The notes below the pieces were generated by a model. The model was not told the DNA's origin and made no database searches. It saw only the letters and a list, made by a program, of their open reading frames with translations. A stretch of 64,000 nucleotides of DNA from Nostoc sp. 'Peltigera membranacea cyanobiont' N6 (GTDB lineage: Bacteria; Cyanobacteriota; Cyanobacteriia; Cyanobacteriales; Nostocaceae): positions 5,734,001 through 5,798,000 of the forward strand of contig NZ_CP026681.1 of assembly GCF_002949735.1 (NCBI RefSeq), written 5' to 3'. Position 1 is the first letter of the stretch; each line of letters starts with the position of its first letter. Shown here one piece after another: positions 55,860-64,000 of the stretch. The translations under genes and the position numbers were made by a program.

Positions 55860-58800
55860 TTATTTCTGCCTTGTAATCGCAGAAATCAAAGCTTGTAACC
55901 CAACTTCAGTAGGTTCGCCCAGGAAATAACTCATGTGGTCGCAAGGTATTTCTTGAATGTAGGGAGGATGCGATCGCGCGGTAGGAACACTCTTGATACT
56001 ATCCACTTTTACAGCTATATCGTTCGGTACACCAAAGAAAGGCAATTCTACTACCTTATTAAATAAACGTTGTTGTAGCCGTTTCAAGATACTGGACTTT
56101 TTCTCTGGTTGTTCTTCTAATGCTGCGGCAATAATAGAAGTATTACCAGCAATAATTGAGTAAGGAATACCAGGGTCGTCACTAGCTGCAAGAGAATTGA
56201 TAAATTCCGAAGCTGGGTTCATTTGGGCTAGAGACACCCGGATATTTTTTTCTAATGTACCAAGCAACGTACCTACTACTGTTGCCGGGGGAGCAACTAT
56301 AGTAAGACTGTTGAGTGTAATACCCAGAGTCAGTTTTACCCAATCTTCCACCACAGACCAAGGAGAACCGGCGTTTGGTGTACCCAACATAATTAGGTGT
56401 TGGACAAATTTATGCCCACCTTCCCGTTCAATAAACCAACGAGATACTAAACCACCCATTGAGTGAGCAATAATGTGTAGTTCTTTACCGTGGTTTTCTC
56501 CTAAACCTACATCTCTGAGCCGTCGTTTTAAATTTTGGGCATTCTGCTCAATAGAAGTATTCAAATTTTCATAATCAAAGGTAAGCACTAAGTCGTAAAG
56601 TTCGCTGATGGAAATTTTTTGCCCATCTGGTTGCAATACAGGCTGTTTAATAGTAGATACTAAACTTTCCGTATCGCCGATAATTCCGTGGATATAGAGA
56701 GCAATTCGTTTGGCATTTTTTACCTGCTCTTTAACATAAGCTTCATTGTCACGATAAGTTACTTTCTTTTGCTGATTCTCTGTTATTTCAGGTACTGCCA
56801 ATATTGGATACTTAAATTCTCGTCCCAAACCCTGGCTGATTACTTTTTGAAAGAAGATGCGGATTGCACCTTGCAGGCTGCGTTCTCCCTCACTTACGGG
56901 TGCTGGTAATCTTTCGAGGATAATTTCTGTTTTACCGTCGTTAGTTATTTGACCACGCCCTAGAGGTAAGAAAAATTCACCGTCATAACCTATGGGAAGC
57001 AGATATTCATTATCTGCTAGGGGTGCATCAACTAACAACTTCAGAGGTGCATCTGGGGTAACGACTTCATGGTCTGCAACGTCGTTCAGTTCCAATACAC
57101 TTAATCCTGGGTCTGTGCCGCGACTGGTAGTAAATTGGAAAGGTTGAGTTACTTGGGGATCTTCCCGTAGGATGGGAGGCAAAATTTTATTACCCAAATC
57201 CCGACTGACTTGTGGTGTAGTTGTGAGGCGAACATTTGCCTTTAAGCTGGGATGAGGTTGTAATTTCACCCCTACTCCTAATTGTTGTTCTTCTCCTGGG
57301 GAAACTGGGGTAGATTCCAAGGGGCGGACTGTGGTAGTTGTGATTTCCTCTGCGTACCAATCGTCAAAACTGACTGCGCTACTTTTGGCTTTGATTTCAC
57401 GATTTTGCGTCCGAGCCATTAAACGTTCAAGACTACTTTGATTTGCAGATTCTATATCTCTTGATCTAGGTCGAGGAGCATCTAGTTGATCTTGATTTAG
57501 CAATCTGGCATCAAATTCGTCATTGCTAACAATCAATTTAATTATGTCTTTGTACTCGGTAATTCCCAGTTTCCAATACTCGTCTGGGACTTCGAGGATC
57601 AATTCTTCTCCATCTAAAGCATAAGCTGATTCTCCTGGTTGCAACCTGATGCTACCAGATTCAAAAAATGGGGCGCTAATGGAAAAACTATCTGAAAGAT
57701 TGACTAAAGCACAGTAAAGAGGTTTTTTAGTTGTATTGGTAAGTTTCAGTCTAAATTCCGGTGGTTGCCACTTACCGTCCTTATATTTGTACTGCAAACG
57801 CATCTGTTGTGATTGCAATAAGTCAGGATCAGTAGATATGAGTTCCATCTTCACATCACCAGCTTTAATCTGAGTCGCCGCAGTATTTGCAAGTTGAGCA
57901 ATTGTTTTCCATCGGGCAATATGTTCTAAGCGTTTAATTGCTTTCTCTGCGCTGTCTGCGGTGTAACCATCAATTTGAGCTACTAGGGGATGCTCATCTG
58001 TGGGTCTGGCTATGATGTACTGGTCATTGTGACACAACAGGCGCAAATCTGCGTTGCCGATTTCTTGGGACTCGCGGACATAGGCTGAAGGTCTATCATT
58101 TAGTCCGGCTTTGTTTAGCTGTTCACGCGCTAAATTTATACCCGCTTCATCTCCTTCAAAGGAAATCCCTAAAGGTGGTAATGGTAAATTGGTGACGACT
58201 GCTTTAAAAGTGGTGTCAGTAGCTAGGTTTTCTACCTCTTCGATATCTATTCGGCTCTTAGTTGGCAATACCTGAGTTACTTTTGCTGTACCTACAGATT
58301 TTGAAGGGTCGCGCAAATCGTCATTATTAGCATCAAATTTAAATAGTGCTAATAAAGTAGTTTCGCCATTTTTGGGTGGTTGCACTCCGTGGACAGCACC
58401 ACCTTCAATTACCCATCCAGAGGTTTTGTCATGGTTGACAATGAAGTATGATGCAACTGGGGCGATCGCACCATCAAGAAAGAACTTATCACCATCCTGG
58501 GGATCATTCACTTCCAATTGCGGAGACTGTTCTCTACCTTCACTACGGACAATAGCATTTGTGCGGGCAAATAAATCCCGATATGTCAGCTTTCCGTTGG
58601 TCTTGGTAAGTGTATCCAACAAATAATAGGAGAAATAACCCCTAAACTTACCTGGGTATTCCTTGGCTGTTTCGTAGTCTCGACAAGCCGCTAGCAGGAC
58701 ATGACGACCTTTGGGGATCTTCCAACCTGTGGGGTGTTTTTCGGGATCGCGATCGCCAGAATCTGTAAGTTTCTCTAAATCTTCCAGTTTAAAAATAAAG

Positions 58801-59681
58801 CTATCCAAGGGACGTTCTCGCTTATCGGCGGGAAAACGACGTTCTTTGGCTTCTTGCATGGGGTCTTTCGTGCCAGAACCAGAGTGACAACAATCCATAA
58901 TGATGGTTATGTGTGGTTCTTTTTCTGCAACTTCCGCAATTAGTTTCGCCAATTCCTTATCGGCTAAATCCCAACCGTTCTCGGTACGACTGTCGTAACA
59001 GACTAAAGTTTCATCCAGATGGTCTGGTTCTATGTGCCAAAATTCCTTGGGTGCTAGTTCCTGGGAACCATGACCACTGTAGTAGAACAAAACTACATCA
59101 TCTTTTTGAGCTTGACAAAGATGGTTGCGGAAGCCGTTAATAATTGCCTCACGGGTTGCTTGTTCGTCTTGAAGCTTGAGTAAATGCAGTTGATATTCTT
59201 GCGGGTCAAACCTTTCGTTTAGATACTCGGTTATGGCTGTAATGTCATTTACACAACCGTCTAGGCGATGTTTAGGATCGGGATAGTTGTCGATTCCCAC
59301 CAGTAAAACGTATATTTTCCGGCTTCCGATTCCTCGCGTGGGAATCACTATCGCAGTGACAACACTCAGGATGCTATCAATTGCTTGTGTAATCCTCGCT
59401 ACATTATTACCTGCTTCAATTTCGCGGTTTAAGTTATCTATTCCTTTTTGGAACGAAGCTTCATTTGATTGTAGACCTGTTAATAATAAAGAAAGGCTCT
59501 GATTTTCTAGTTGTCGAATTTGAGCAACGATTTTAGTTCTTGCTTCGTTAAAAGCATCTTTCTTACGTTGATCTCTTTCATTATCAGTGGTGAATAAAAC
59601 TTGTGAAGAGTTAAGTTTCGCATCAACTTGTCTTAATTTCTCCAAAATTGCTTGAGCTTCAGCTTCAGAATTAATAGGCAT
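55860..59681 (-). CDS. Caspase-alpha/beta hydrolase (lipase) fusion
   Basis: 1273 residues. The N-terminal ~115 residues are a helical, partly coiled-coil region with a hydrophobic stretch (IDSILSVVTAIVIPTRG). The caspase domain (about 120-400) starts KIYVLLVGIDNYPD and has H204 (FYYSGHGS) and C265 (IIMDCCHSGSG). A middle part (about 400-980) has beta-rich segments. The C-terminal domain is a PGAP1-like lipase/hydrolase: IALYIHGIIGDTESL, the nucleophile S1074 in HIIAHSMGGLVSRW, LIMLGTPNAGSPW, and a late Asp (about 1221-1227) and His (about 1249, PCDHMSYF). One chain thus joins a protease and a putative lipase. A lipoprotein gene lies 24 bp upstream. I know no characterised homologue with this exact arrangement. 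Confidence 0.88.
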   Translation of the reverse strand: MPINSEAEAQAILEKLRQVDAKLNSSQVLFTTDNERDQRKKDAFNEARTKIVAQIRQLENQSLSLLLTGLQSNEASFQKGIDNLNREIEAGNNVARITQAIDSILSVVTAIVIPTRGIGSRKIYVLLVGIDNYPDPKHRLDGCVNDITAITEYLNERFDPQEYQLHLLKLQDEQATREAIINGFRNHLCQAQKDDVVLFYYSGHGSQELAPKEFWHIEPDHLDETLVCYDSRTENGWDLADKELAKLIAEVAEKEPHITIIMDCCHSGSGTKDPMQEAKERRFPADKRERPLDSFIFKLEDLEKLTDSGDRDPEKHPTGWKIPKGRHVLLAACRDYETAKEYPGKFRGYFSYYLLDTLTKTNGKLTYRDLFARTNAIVRSEGREQSPQLEVNDPQDGDKFFLDGAIAPVASYFIVNHDKTSGWVIEGGAVHGVQPPKNGETTLLALFKFDANNDDLRDPSKSVGTAKVTQVLPTKSRIDIEEVENLATDTTFKAVVTNLPLPPLGISFEGDEAGINLAREQLNKAGLNDRPSAYVRESQEIGNADLRLLCHNDQYIIARPTDEHPLVAQIDGYTADSAEKAIKRLEHIARWKTIAQLANTAATQIKAGDVKMELISTDPDLLQSQQMRLQYKYKDGKWQPPEFRLKLTNTTKKPLYCALVNLSDSFSISAPFFESGSIRLQPGESAYALDGEELILEVPDEYWKLGITEYKDIIKLIVSNDEFDARLLNQDQLDAPRPRSRDIESANQSSLERLMARTQNREIKAKSSAVSFDDWYAEEITTTTVRPLESTPVSPGEEQQLGVGVKLQPHPSLKANVRLTTTPQVSRDLGNKILPPILREDPQVTQPFQFTTSRGTDPGLSVLELNDVADHEVVTPDAPLKLLVDAPLADNEYLLPIGYDGEFFLPLGRGQITNDGKTEIILERLPAPVSEGERSLQGAIRIFFQKVISQGLGREFKYPILAVPEITENQQKKVTYRDNEAYVKEQVKNAKRIALYIHGIIGDTESLVSTIKQPVLQPDGQKISISELYDLVLTFDYENLNTSIEQNAQNLKRRLRDVGLGENHGKELHIIAHSMGGLVSRWFIEREGGHKFVQHLIMLGTPNAGSPWSVVEDWVKLTLGITLNSLTIVAPPATVVGTLLGTLEKNIRVSLAQMNPASEFINSLAASDDPGIPYSIIAGNTSIIAAALEEQPEKKSSILKRLQQRLFNKVVELPFFGVPNDIAVKVDSIKSVPTARSHPPYIQEIPCDHMSYFLGEPTEVGLQALISAITRQK

Positions 59682-59705
59682 ACTTAAATTTTTCCTGAAT
59701 AACGA

Positions 59706-60596
59706 TTATTGTTGGCTAGAAACAAGTGCTGAGAATGAATTAGTTTCTTGGATGAAATTATCAAGACGTTTACTGGTTAAATCTCCCTCTATGGAAGCAA
59801 TAAAAATCTCTTTAAATCTTGTTAATTTATCACTTGTATCGTTGATTTTTGTTACCACTTCAGCCTCCCGTGTTAGAACCTGATATCTTGTTGCTATCCA
59901 TGTATCGTCATTAACGTTTTCTAACTGAGTCAGGGGTTTTAAGACTAAGCGATATTCTTGTAATTTTCGTAGTTCTGTTATATCTTTTTCCACTGACTCA
60001 CTGATTTGTTTTAATACTTTTTCTTGGAAAGTTATTTCTTGATAGATAGTGAACTTACGCTTTTCTAATTCTTCTCTTAGTGCGCCACGAATCCGAGCGT
60101 CAAGAACTATCTTAGTTACCGATGGTAGCCTATCAATTTTGATGGGACTTCGGCTTACAAGTTTGCTACCACTACTTTGTAAATTGTTGGCTATACTCTC
60201 AACTGCGGCTTTACTTCTCTCAGGAGAGTCAGAACCAGTTAGCTCTATAAGTTTATTAAAGTAAGCTTGCAAAAATTGGTTATGCCTACGAAGTTCTTTG
60301 ATAAGTTCAAGCCTTTTTGTATCTCCTTCTGATAATTCAGTGTAACGAGCAACGAACTTTTTAGCGGCTTCATCACTAGGCTGAAATTCGCCGCTTGTTC
60401 TTCTATCACTTAGTAGTCTCTCAGATGTTGTATTGATTGTAATTTTTTCAGCATCTTCTAATAGAGAATTAGTAGCTTCAGCAAAACTGTTTCCTGCCTC
60501 GGCAAATTTTTTATACTCATCTGTAGACCTACAGCCACTTGCAAAAGTGGCAATAATCGCAACTACTACAAATGTTTTATGAAAATTTCTCATCAT
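59706..60596 (-). CDS. Helical lipoprotein, partner of the caspase-lipase
   Basis: 296 residues. The N-terminus is a lipoprotein signal: MMRNFHKTFVVVAIIATFAS with lipobox FASGC (Cys22). The rest is almost all helix, with long amphipathic segments (ALREELEKRKFTIYQEITFQ, EKVLKQISESVEKDITELRK). It should be anchored to a membrane facing the periplasm. No family recognised. It is the first gene of the unit, 24 bp from the caspase-lipase, so the two are probably made together, perhaps as a membrane sensor or anchor. Confidence 0.75.
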   Translation of the reverse strand: MMRNFHKTFVVVAIIATFASGCRSTDEYKKFAEAGNSFAEATNSLLEDAEKITINTTSERLLSDRRTSGEFQPSDEAAKKFVARYTELSEGDTKRLELIKELRRHNQFLQAYFNKLIELTGSDSPERSKAAVESIANNLQSSGSKLVSRSPIKIDRLPSVTKIVLDARIRGALREELEKRKFTIYQEITFQEKVLKQISESVEKDITELRKLQEYRLVLKPLTQLENVNDDTWIATRYQVLTREAEVVTKINDTSDKLTRFKEIFIASIEGDLTSKRLDNFIQETNSFSALVSSQQ

Positions 60597-60869
60597 GCGT
60601 AAGTATTGGAAATTAATTTGCTGTGATTATGGACAAGCTGAGTTGCATCATTTTGGATGGTGTTTTATATCTATTACCAAATAAACCACATTTTTGTAAC
60701 GGGGTTAGAATTACATTTTTGAATGTGTTGCGACTATTAACCCTATTTTAAATAAGTATGTACTTATTTAAGAGGTATTTTGACAACACAGAAAAAGACA
60801 TTCCAATCAGTTTCTCCTTTATTAGAGCTTTTAGTTTGATACTCTTACTGATGTCTTATCTGCTGATTT
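60597..60869. other. Gap upstream of the lipoprotein gene
   Basis: No gene seen. Probably holds the promoter of the lipoprotein / caspase-lipase unit. Confidence 0.4.
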
Positions 60870-61133
60870 TTAGCTATTTATGCAGATTTTAGAAAAATTA
60901 TCACGTTTTTTCTTCTGGGCTGGGGTTTCATCTAATGGTGGTTTCTGTTTTGACCCTCGATTCCACAGTTTCTGCCACAACAGACCTATGGATTGACCAT
61001 TCATGGGTTCTATAGCTAAGGCACTGTGCAATATAAGACCGTTCCCTCCTTTCCCTATTGGGACGTAACCTTCTTTTTTAGCCTTAATACTGCCATAATC
61101 AAGAAAAGTTGTATCTCCAACGCACAGCACCAC
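60870..61133 (-). pseudogene. Tn5-like (IS4-family) transposase fragment
   Basis: Reads MVLCVGDTTFLDYGSIKAKK then GYVPIGKGGNGLILHSALAI and QSIGLLWQKLWNR, the first-Asp region of Tn5-like transposases. The 5' end is cut at the IS4-type element on its right; it stops at 60870. It is a small dead remnant. Confidence 0.7.
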
Positions 61134-61150
61134 ATCTTATTCTGCAACAG

Positions 61151-62628
61151 CTTAGTGGTGCAGAAAAGTTCTGAAGGCTTGATATAGGGGGAATTTTACT
61201 GAGACAAGGGTGACAGAGAGGGGGAAGATATGGGATGCTCAAGTTTCCACACAAAAACTACCTATGTCAGTCCCCCATCTTCATCGTCAACTGCAAGCTC
61301 AACTAAGTCAATGGATTTGTCCCCAAGACCAACGACATCTGCAAGTATTTTGTGAGAATGTCGCCGCCATGTTGCAAGCTCAAAGCGCCTGTCTGAGCCA
61401 CTGGTTGCCCTATCTGAGTCATCGGGACTGCACAGCCCGCAGCCACATGGAGCGCTTAAACTACTTTGTCCATAATCCCAAAATCACTGCCGAGACCTTC
61501 TATTTTCCTATGTTGCAGCAGTTTTTAACCCTGTTTTGTCAATCTGGGGGAAGCTAATCCCTGTAAGGCTTTCGCAGCTTTAGTTTTCAGATTTTGGCTA
61601 TAAATTTTAGTTACTGTTAGAAAATAAAGGTTCAAACCTTAGCTCAATCAAAGTTTCAGACTCTTGCTTCGATTATTGTTTTCCGAGAGTGACAGAATAG
61701 GGTTAAACTCCTGGGCGGGCATGGCGATGACACTGACACTCGATACCAGTATGTTGTGGGATCAATATTGCTTAATTGAAATCTGTTTAGTTTGGGGTGG
61801 ACGCTCTATTCCACTTGGTCAAACAGTATTGGAGCATGGCAGTGCCACCGTGGGCTTTGAGAATTACTGCCCCGTGTTAGAAACAACGTTAAGGCTGCTC
61901 CCGCCAGAATGTCAGGTGACGTTGTTAGCAGATCGAGGATTTGAACATGGTGCATTGATCCGGTGGTTACGGGAGCATCAATGGTCGTGGTCTATCCGAG
62001 CGAAATCGGACTTGAACATTACCCTCTCCAATGGTCAAACGGCTGCGGTTGCGGACTTACTTCCCCCTCAAGGAGAAGCTTATCTGTTTCGAGAAGTCAA
62101 CGTTTTGCAGGACATTGAGTGTCATCTCGCCACCGCTCATTTAGTGCTGGCGGGTGAACCGTGGGCTGTCCTCTCCGATGTGCCGCCGTCCTTGCAGACT
62201 TTTGAGGTCTATGGTCAGCGATTTGGTGGCATTGAGCCACATTTCAAGGATTATAAGTCCGCCGCTTTTGAACTCATCCGCTCCCACTTGCGCCATCCTC
62301 AAGCGCTGAATTGTTTGTTGATGCTGCTAGCTGCTGCCACCTTGATTGCTATTGCTGTTGCGGTGGTGGTGGTCAGTGAAGGTCGGCGCAAAATGCTGGA
62401 TTGGCATAGCCAACGGGGATTGAGTTTCTTGCAATTGGGATTACGCGAGATTAAACGCTTGTGTTATCAACATCTCCCCATTCCCACTTTAGCCACCTTA
62501 CCTCAAAAGAGTCCTCCACCTGCCTTTGCTCCCCTCAAAAAACGCGCGCGGTTCGAGACGCGAATTGAGTTCTCGCGTGTCACGGTTTTCTCAACTTGAG
62601 GCTCCAGAAAGTTTTCTGCACCACTAAG
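61151..62628 (+). mobile_element. IS4-type insertion sequence with broken transposase
   Basis: Termini CTTAGTGGTGCAGAAAAG (left) and, read inward, CTTAGTGGTGCAGAAAAC (right) give about 18-25 bp of inverted repeat. The length is 1478 bp. No obvious target duplication, and the left flank is another transposase fragment. The right end lies 56 bp before the start codon of the next caspase gene, so the IS may influence its expression. Confidence 0.8.
61210..62599 (+). pseudogene. IS4-type transposase in two frames
   Basis: The first frame (61210-61557) has the N-terminal part (VPHLHRQLQAQLSQWICPQD, LSHWLPYLSHRDCTARSHME). The second (61664-62599), one frame over, has TLTLDTSMLWDQYCLIEICL (Asp), VTLLADRGFEHGALIRWLRE (Asp) and FGGIEPHFKDYKSAAFELIR (Glu motif). 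About 100 bp with stops separates them, so it is probably inactive. Confidence 0.75.
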
Positions 62629-62684
62629 TCAGTGGTGTCTCGCTGTCTCGCTTATGCAATTGAATTTATCTTAGAGGTTTTTTT

Positions 62685-64000
62685 GTGTCCAAATCCAAGT
62701 ATGAGTTTAAACACAACCTTGCCATAATTATTGGTATTAATGAATACTCAAATGGTATTCCACCACTAAAGACACCTGTTAATGACGCTTTAAAGTTGGG
62801 CGAAATTCTCCAAAGTATTTATAAGTACGATGTTCAGCTTTTACTAGACTCACAGGCTACTCTGGAAGGTTTAAACTCTTTACTTGCAGCTTTCAAACAG
62901 AAAACATTACCTTTAGCTAACGAAACTGTACAGGTAACAGAAAATGATCGGGTTCTGTTCTACTTTGCCGGACACGGAATAGTCCCCGCAGATGGACTAG
63001 AAAACAAGGGCGATCCACTTGGCTATTTGGTTCCTCAGGATGCGAGAGGAGATATTCTCCTGCAAGAACAAGTAGAAATTAGCAAAGTTCTTCTGCCCAT
63101 GCAAGCTTTGCATGATGCTTTGGCAGAACTGCCTTGTCGTCATATGCTGGTTATTCTCGACTGCTGTTTTGCTGGGGCGTTTCGGTCTAGTTTGTATCGA
63201 GATATTGTACCTGCGCGAAAAGTGTTTAAGCAACGTTTTGACCGCTTTATTAAAGATAGAGCATGGCAAGCACTTGCATCTGCTGCTCACGACCAAAAGG
63301 CGATCGATTATTTGGGTTGTTTTGGACAGAGGGGAAATATCGGCGGACACTCACCTTTTGCCGAAGCTTTGTTTGAAGGGTTACAAGGTGCTGCGGATAC
63401 AACTTTACGCGAAGGTGACGGCATTATCACCGCCACTGAGCTTTATTGCTACCTGCGGGACAAAATTGAGGAACTTACTGAAGACCATCACAATCGTCAA
63501 ACCCCTGGTCTATTTCAACTGAAAAAGCACGACAAAGGGGAGTATATTTTTTTACTACCTAACTTTAATCAGGAGAAGTTAGAGAATGCACCTGCACTAA
63601 ATCCAGAGAATAACCCCTACCGAGGGTTAAAGAGTTACGAAGAAGAAGATTCTCAATTATTCTTTGGCAGAGATGAACTGGTAAAACAACTATATGACCG
63701 CATCAATAAACCTAACAACCCGCTAACTGTAGTTTTGGGAGTTTCCGGTTCTGGCAAGTCAAGCATCGTCAAGGCTGGGTTGGTTCCCTACTTACGAGCT
63801 ACTTATGCAGAGGAGTGGCACATTATACCGACTGCTCGACCAGGCGAGTCTCCTTTCACTGCTTTAGCAGAGGCAGTTTTGCGAACAAACGATCTAACTA
63901 GCGCAGGCAAACTCGATTCAATTAATACTCTAAGCGATATTTTAAAACAAGCGCCCAAGCAATTTATCAATGTTGTCGCCCAGTCGCAAGAAGTTTCTGC
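62685..64000 (+). CDS. Caspase-STAND protein, N-terminal part
   Basis: Open to the right edge (438 codons visible). The start is GTG with AGAGG upstream: MSKSKYEFKHNLAIIIGINE. The caspase domain has the catalytic His in VLFYFAGHGIVPADGL and the catalytic Cys in VILDCCFAGAFRSS. The STAND ATPase follows with YRGLKSYEEEDSQLFFGRDE and Walker A GVSGSGKSSIVKAG. It is a close paralogue of 45204-49610, with the same residues between the domains (KHDKGEYIFLLPNF), so WD40 repeats are expected beyond the window. It lies divergent from the lipoprotein unit, with an IS between. Confidence 0.93.
   Translation, partial: MSKSKYEFKHNLAIIIGINEYSNGIPPLKTPVNDALKLGEILQSIYKYDVQLLLDSQATLEGLNSLLAAFKQKTLPLANETVQVTENDRVLFYFAGHGIVPADGLENKGDPLGYLVPQDARGDILLQEQVEISKVLLPMQALHDALAELPCRHMLVILDCCFAGAFRSSLYRDIVPARKVFKQRFDRFIKDRAWQALASAAHDQKAIDYLGCFGQRGNIGGHSPFAEALFEGLQGAADTTLREGDGIITATELYCYLRDKIEELTEDHHNRQTPGLFQLKKHDKGEYIFLLPNFNQEKLENAPALNPENNPYRGLKSYEEEDSQLFFGRDELVKQLYDRINKPNNPLTVVLGVSGSGKSSIVKAGLVPYLRATYAEEWHIIPTARPGESPFTALAEAVLRTNDLTSAGKLDSINTLSDILKQAPKQFINVVAQSQEVS

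Overview
The window looks like a plasmid, or a plasmid-derived accessory region, of a filamentous nitrogen-fixing-type cyanobacterium (Nostocales). The support is a clear nblA gene, many GCGATCGC (HIP1) octamers, heptameric tandem repeats, a PEP-CTERM protein, several copies of the cyanobacterial plasmid replication protein CyRepA1, and many caspase/WD40 genes. I saw no rRNA, tRNA or CRISPR array. These family assignments come from recognising sequence by eye; no database search was run.

Layout. 1-4.6 kb holds debris: an Rpn/DUF4351 3' end, a truncated strawberry-notch helicase, a coiled-coil protein and a dead Tn3-family transposase. 4.6-7.1 kb is katG (GC-rich, unlike its surroundings) followed by a small IS1380-like MITE. 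7.5-10.9 kb carries nblA, a CyRepA1 relic split by a 171-bp MITE, a luciferase-like flavin monooxygenase, an HNH-AP2 protein and a broken hypothetical gene. 11-16 kb is a compact set: DUF4331 protein, TPR protein, NicO/RcnA-type Ni/Co exporter and PEP-CTERM protein. 16.4-18.7 kb is an ATPase-HTH regulator. 18.9-22.2 kb is an inverted, damaged copy of a three-gene cassette (NPPY methyltransferase, AlkB-like dioxygenase, CyRepA1). 22.2-29.2 kb is a YD/RHS-repeat fragment between an IS1380-family and an ISKra4-like element. 29.2-37.2 kb contains another CyRepA1 fragment, a RidA protein, a DUF4351 protein, a dead dnaB and an ASCH / C5-cytosine methyltransferase pair. 37.3-38.8 kb is an Abi-alpha-like gene cut by an IS. 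38.9-45.0 kb is the intact cassette with full-length CyRepA1.

45.2-64.0 kb is dominated by caspase-fold proteins. On the minus strand they run lipoprotein, caspase-lipase fusion, terminator, DUF1400-type alpha/beta hydrolase, caspase-WD40 (broken by an IS), caspase-STAND-WD40. A further caspase-STAND gene starts on the plus strand and leaves the window at the right edge. The two most interesting systems are this multi-caspase/lipase locus, which looks like a regulated-death or defence island, and the duplicated methyltransferase-AlkB-CyRepA1 cassette, which couples a base-modifying enzyme and a base-repair-type enzyme to a replication helicase/primase. IS elements, MITEs and inverted duplications have repeatedly rearranged the region.
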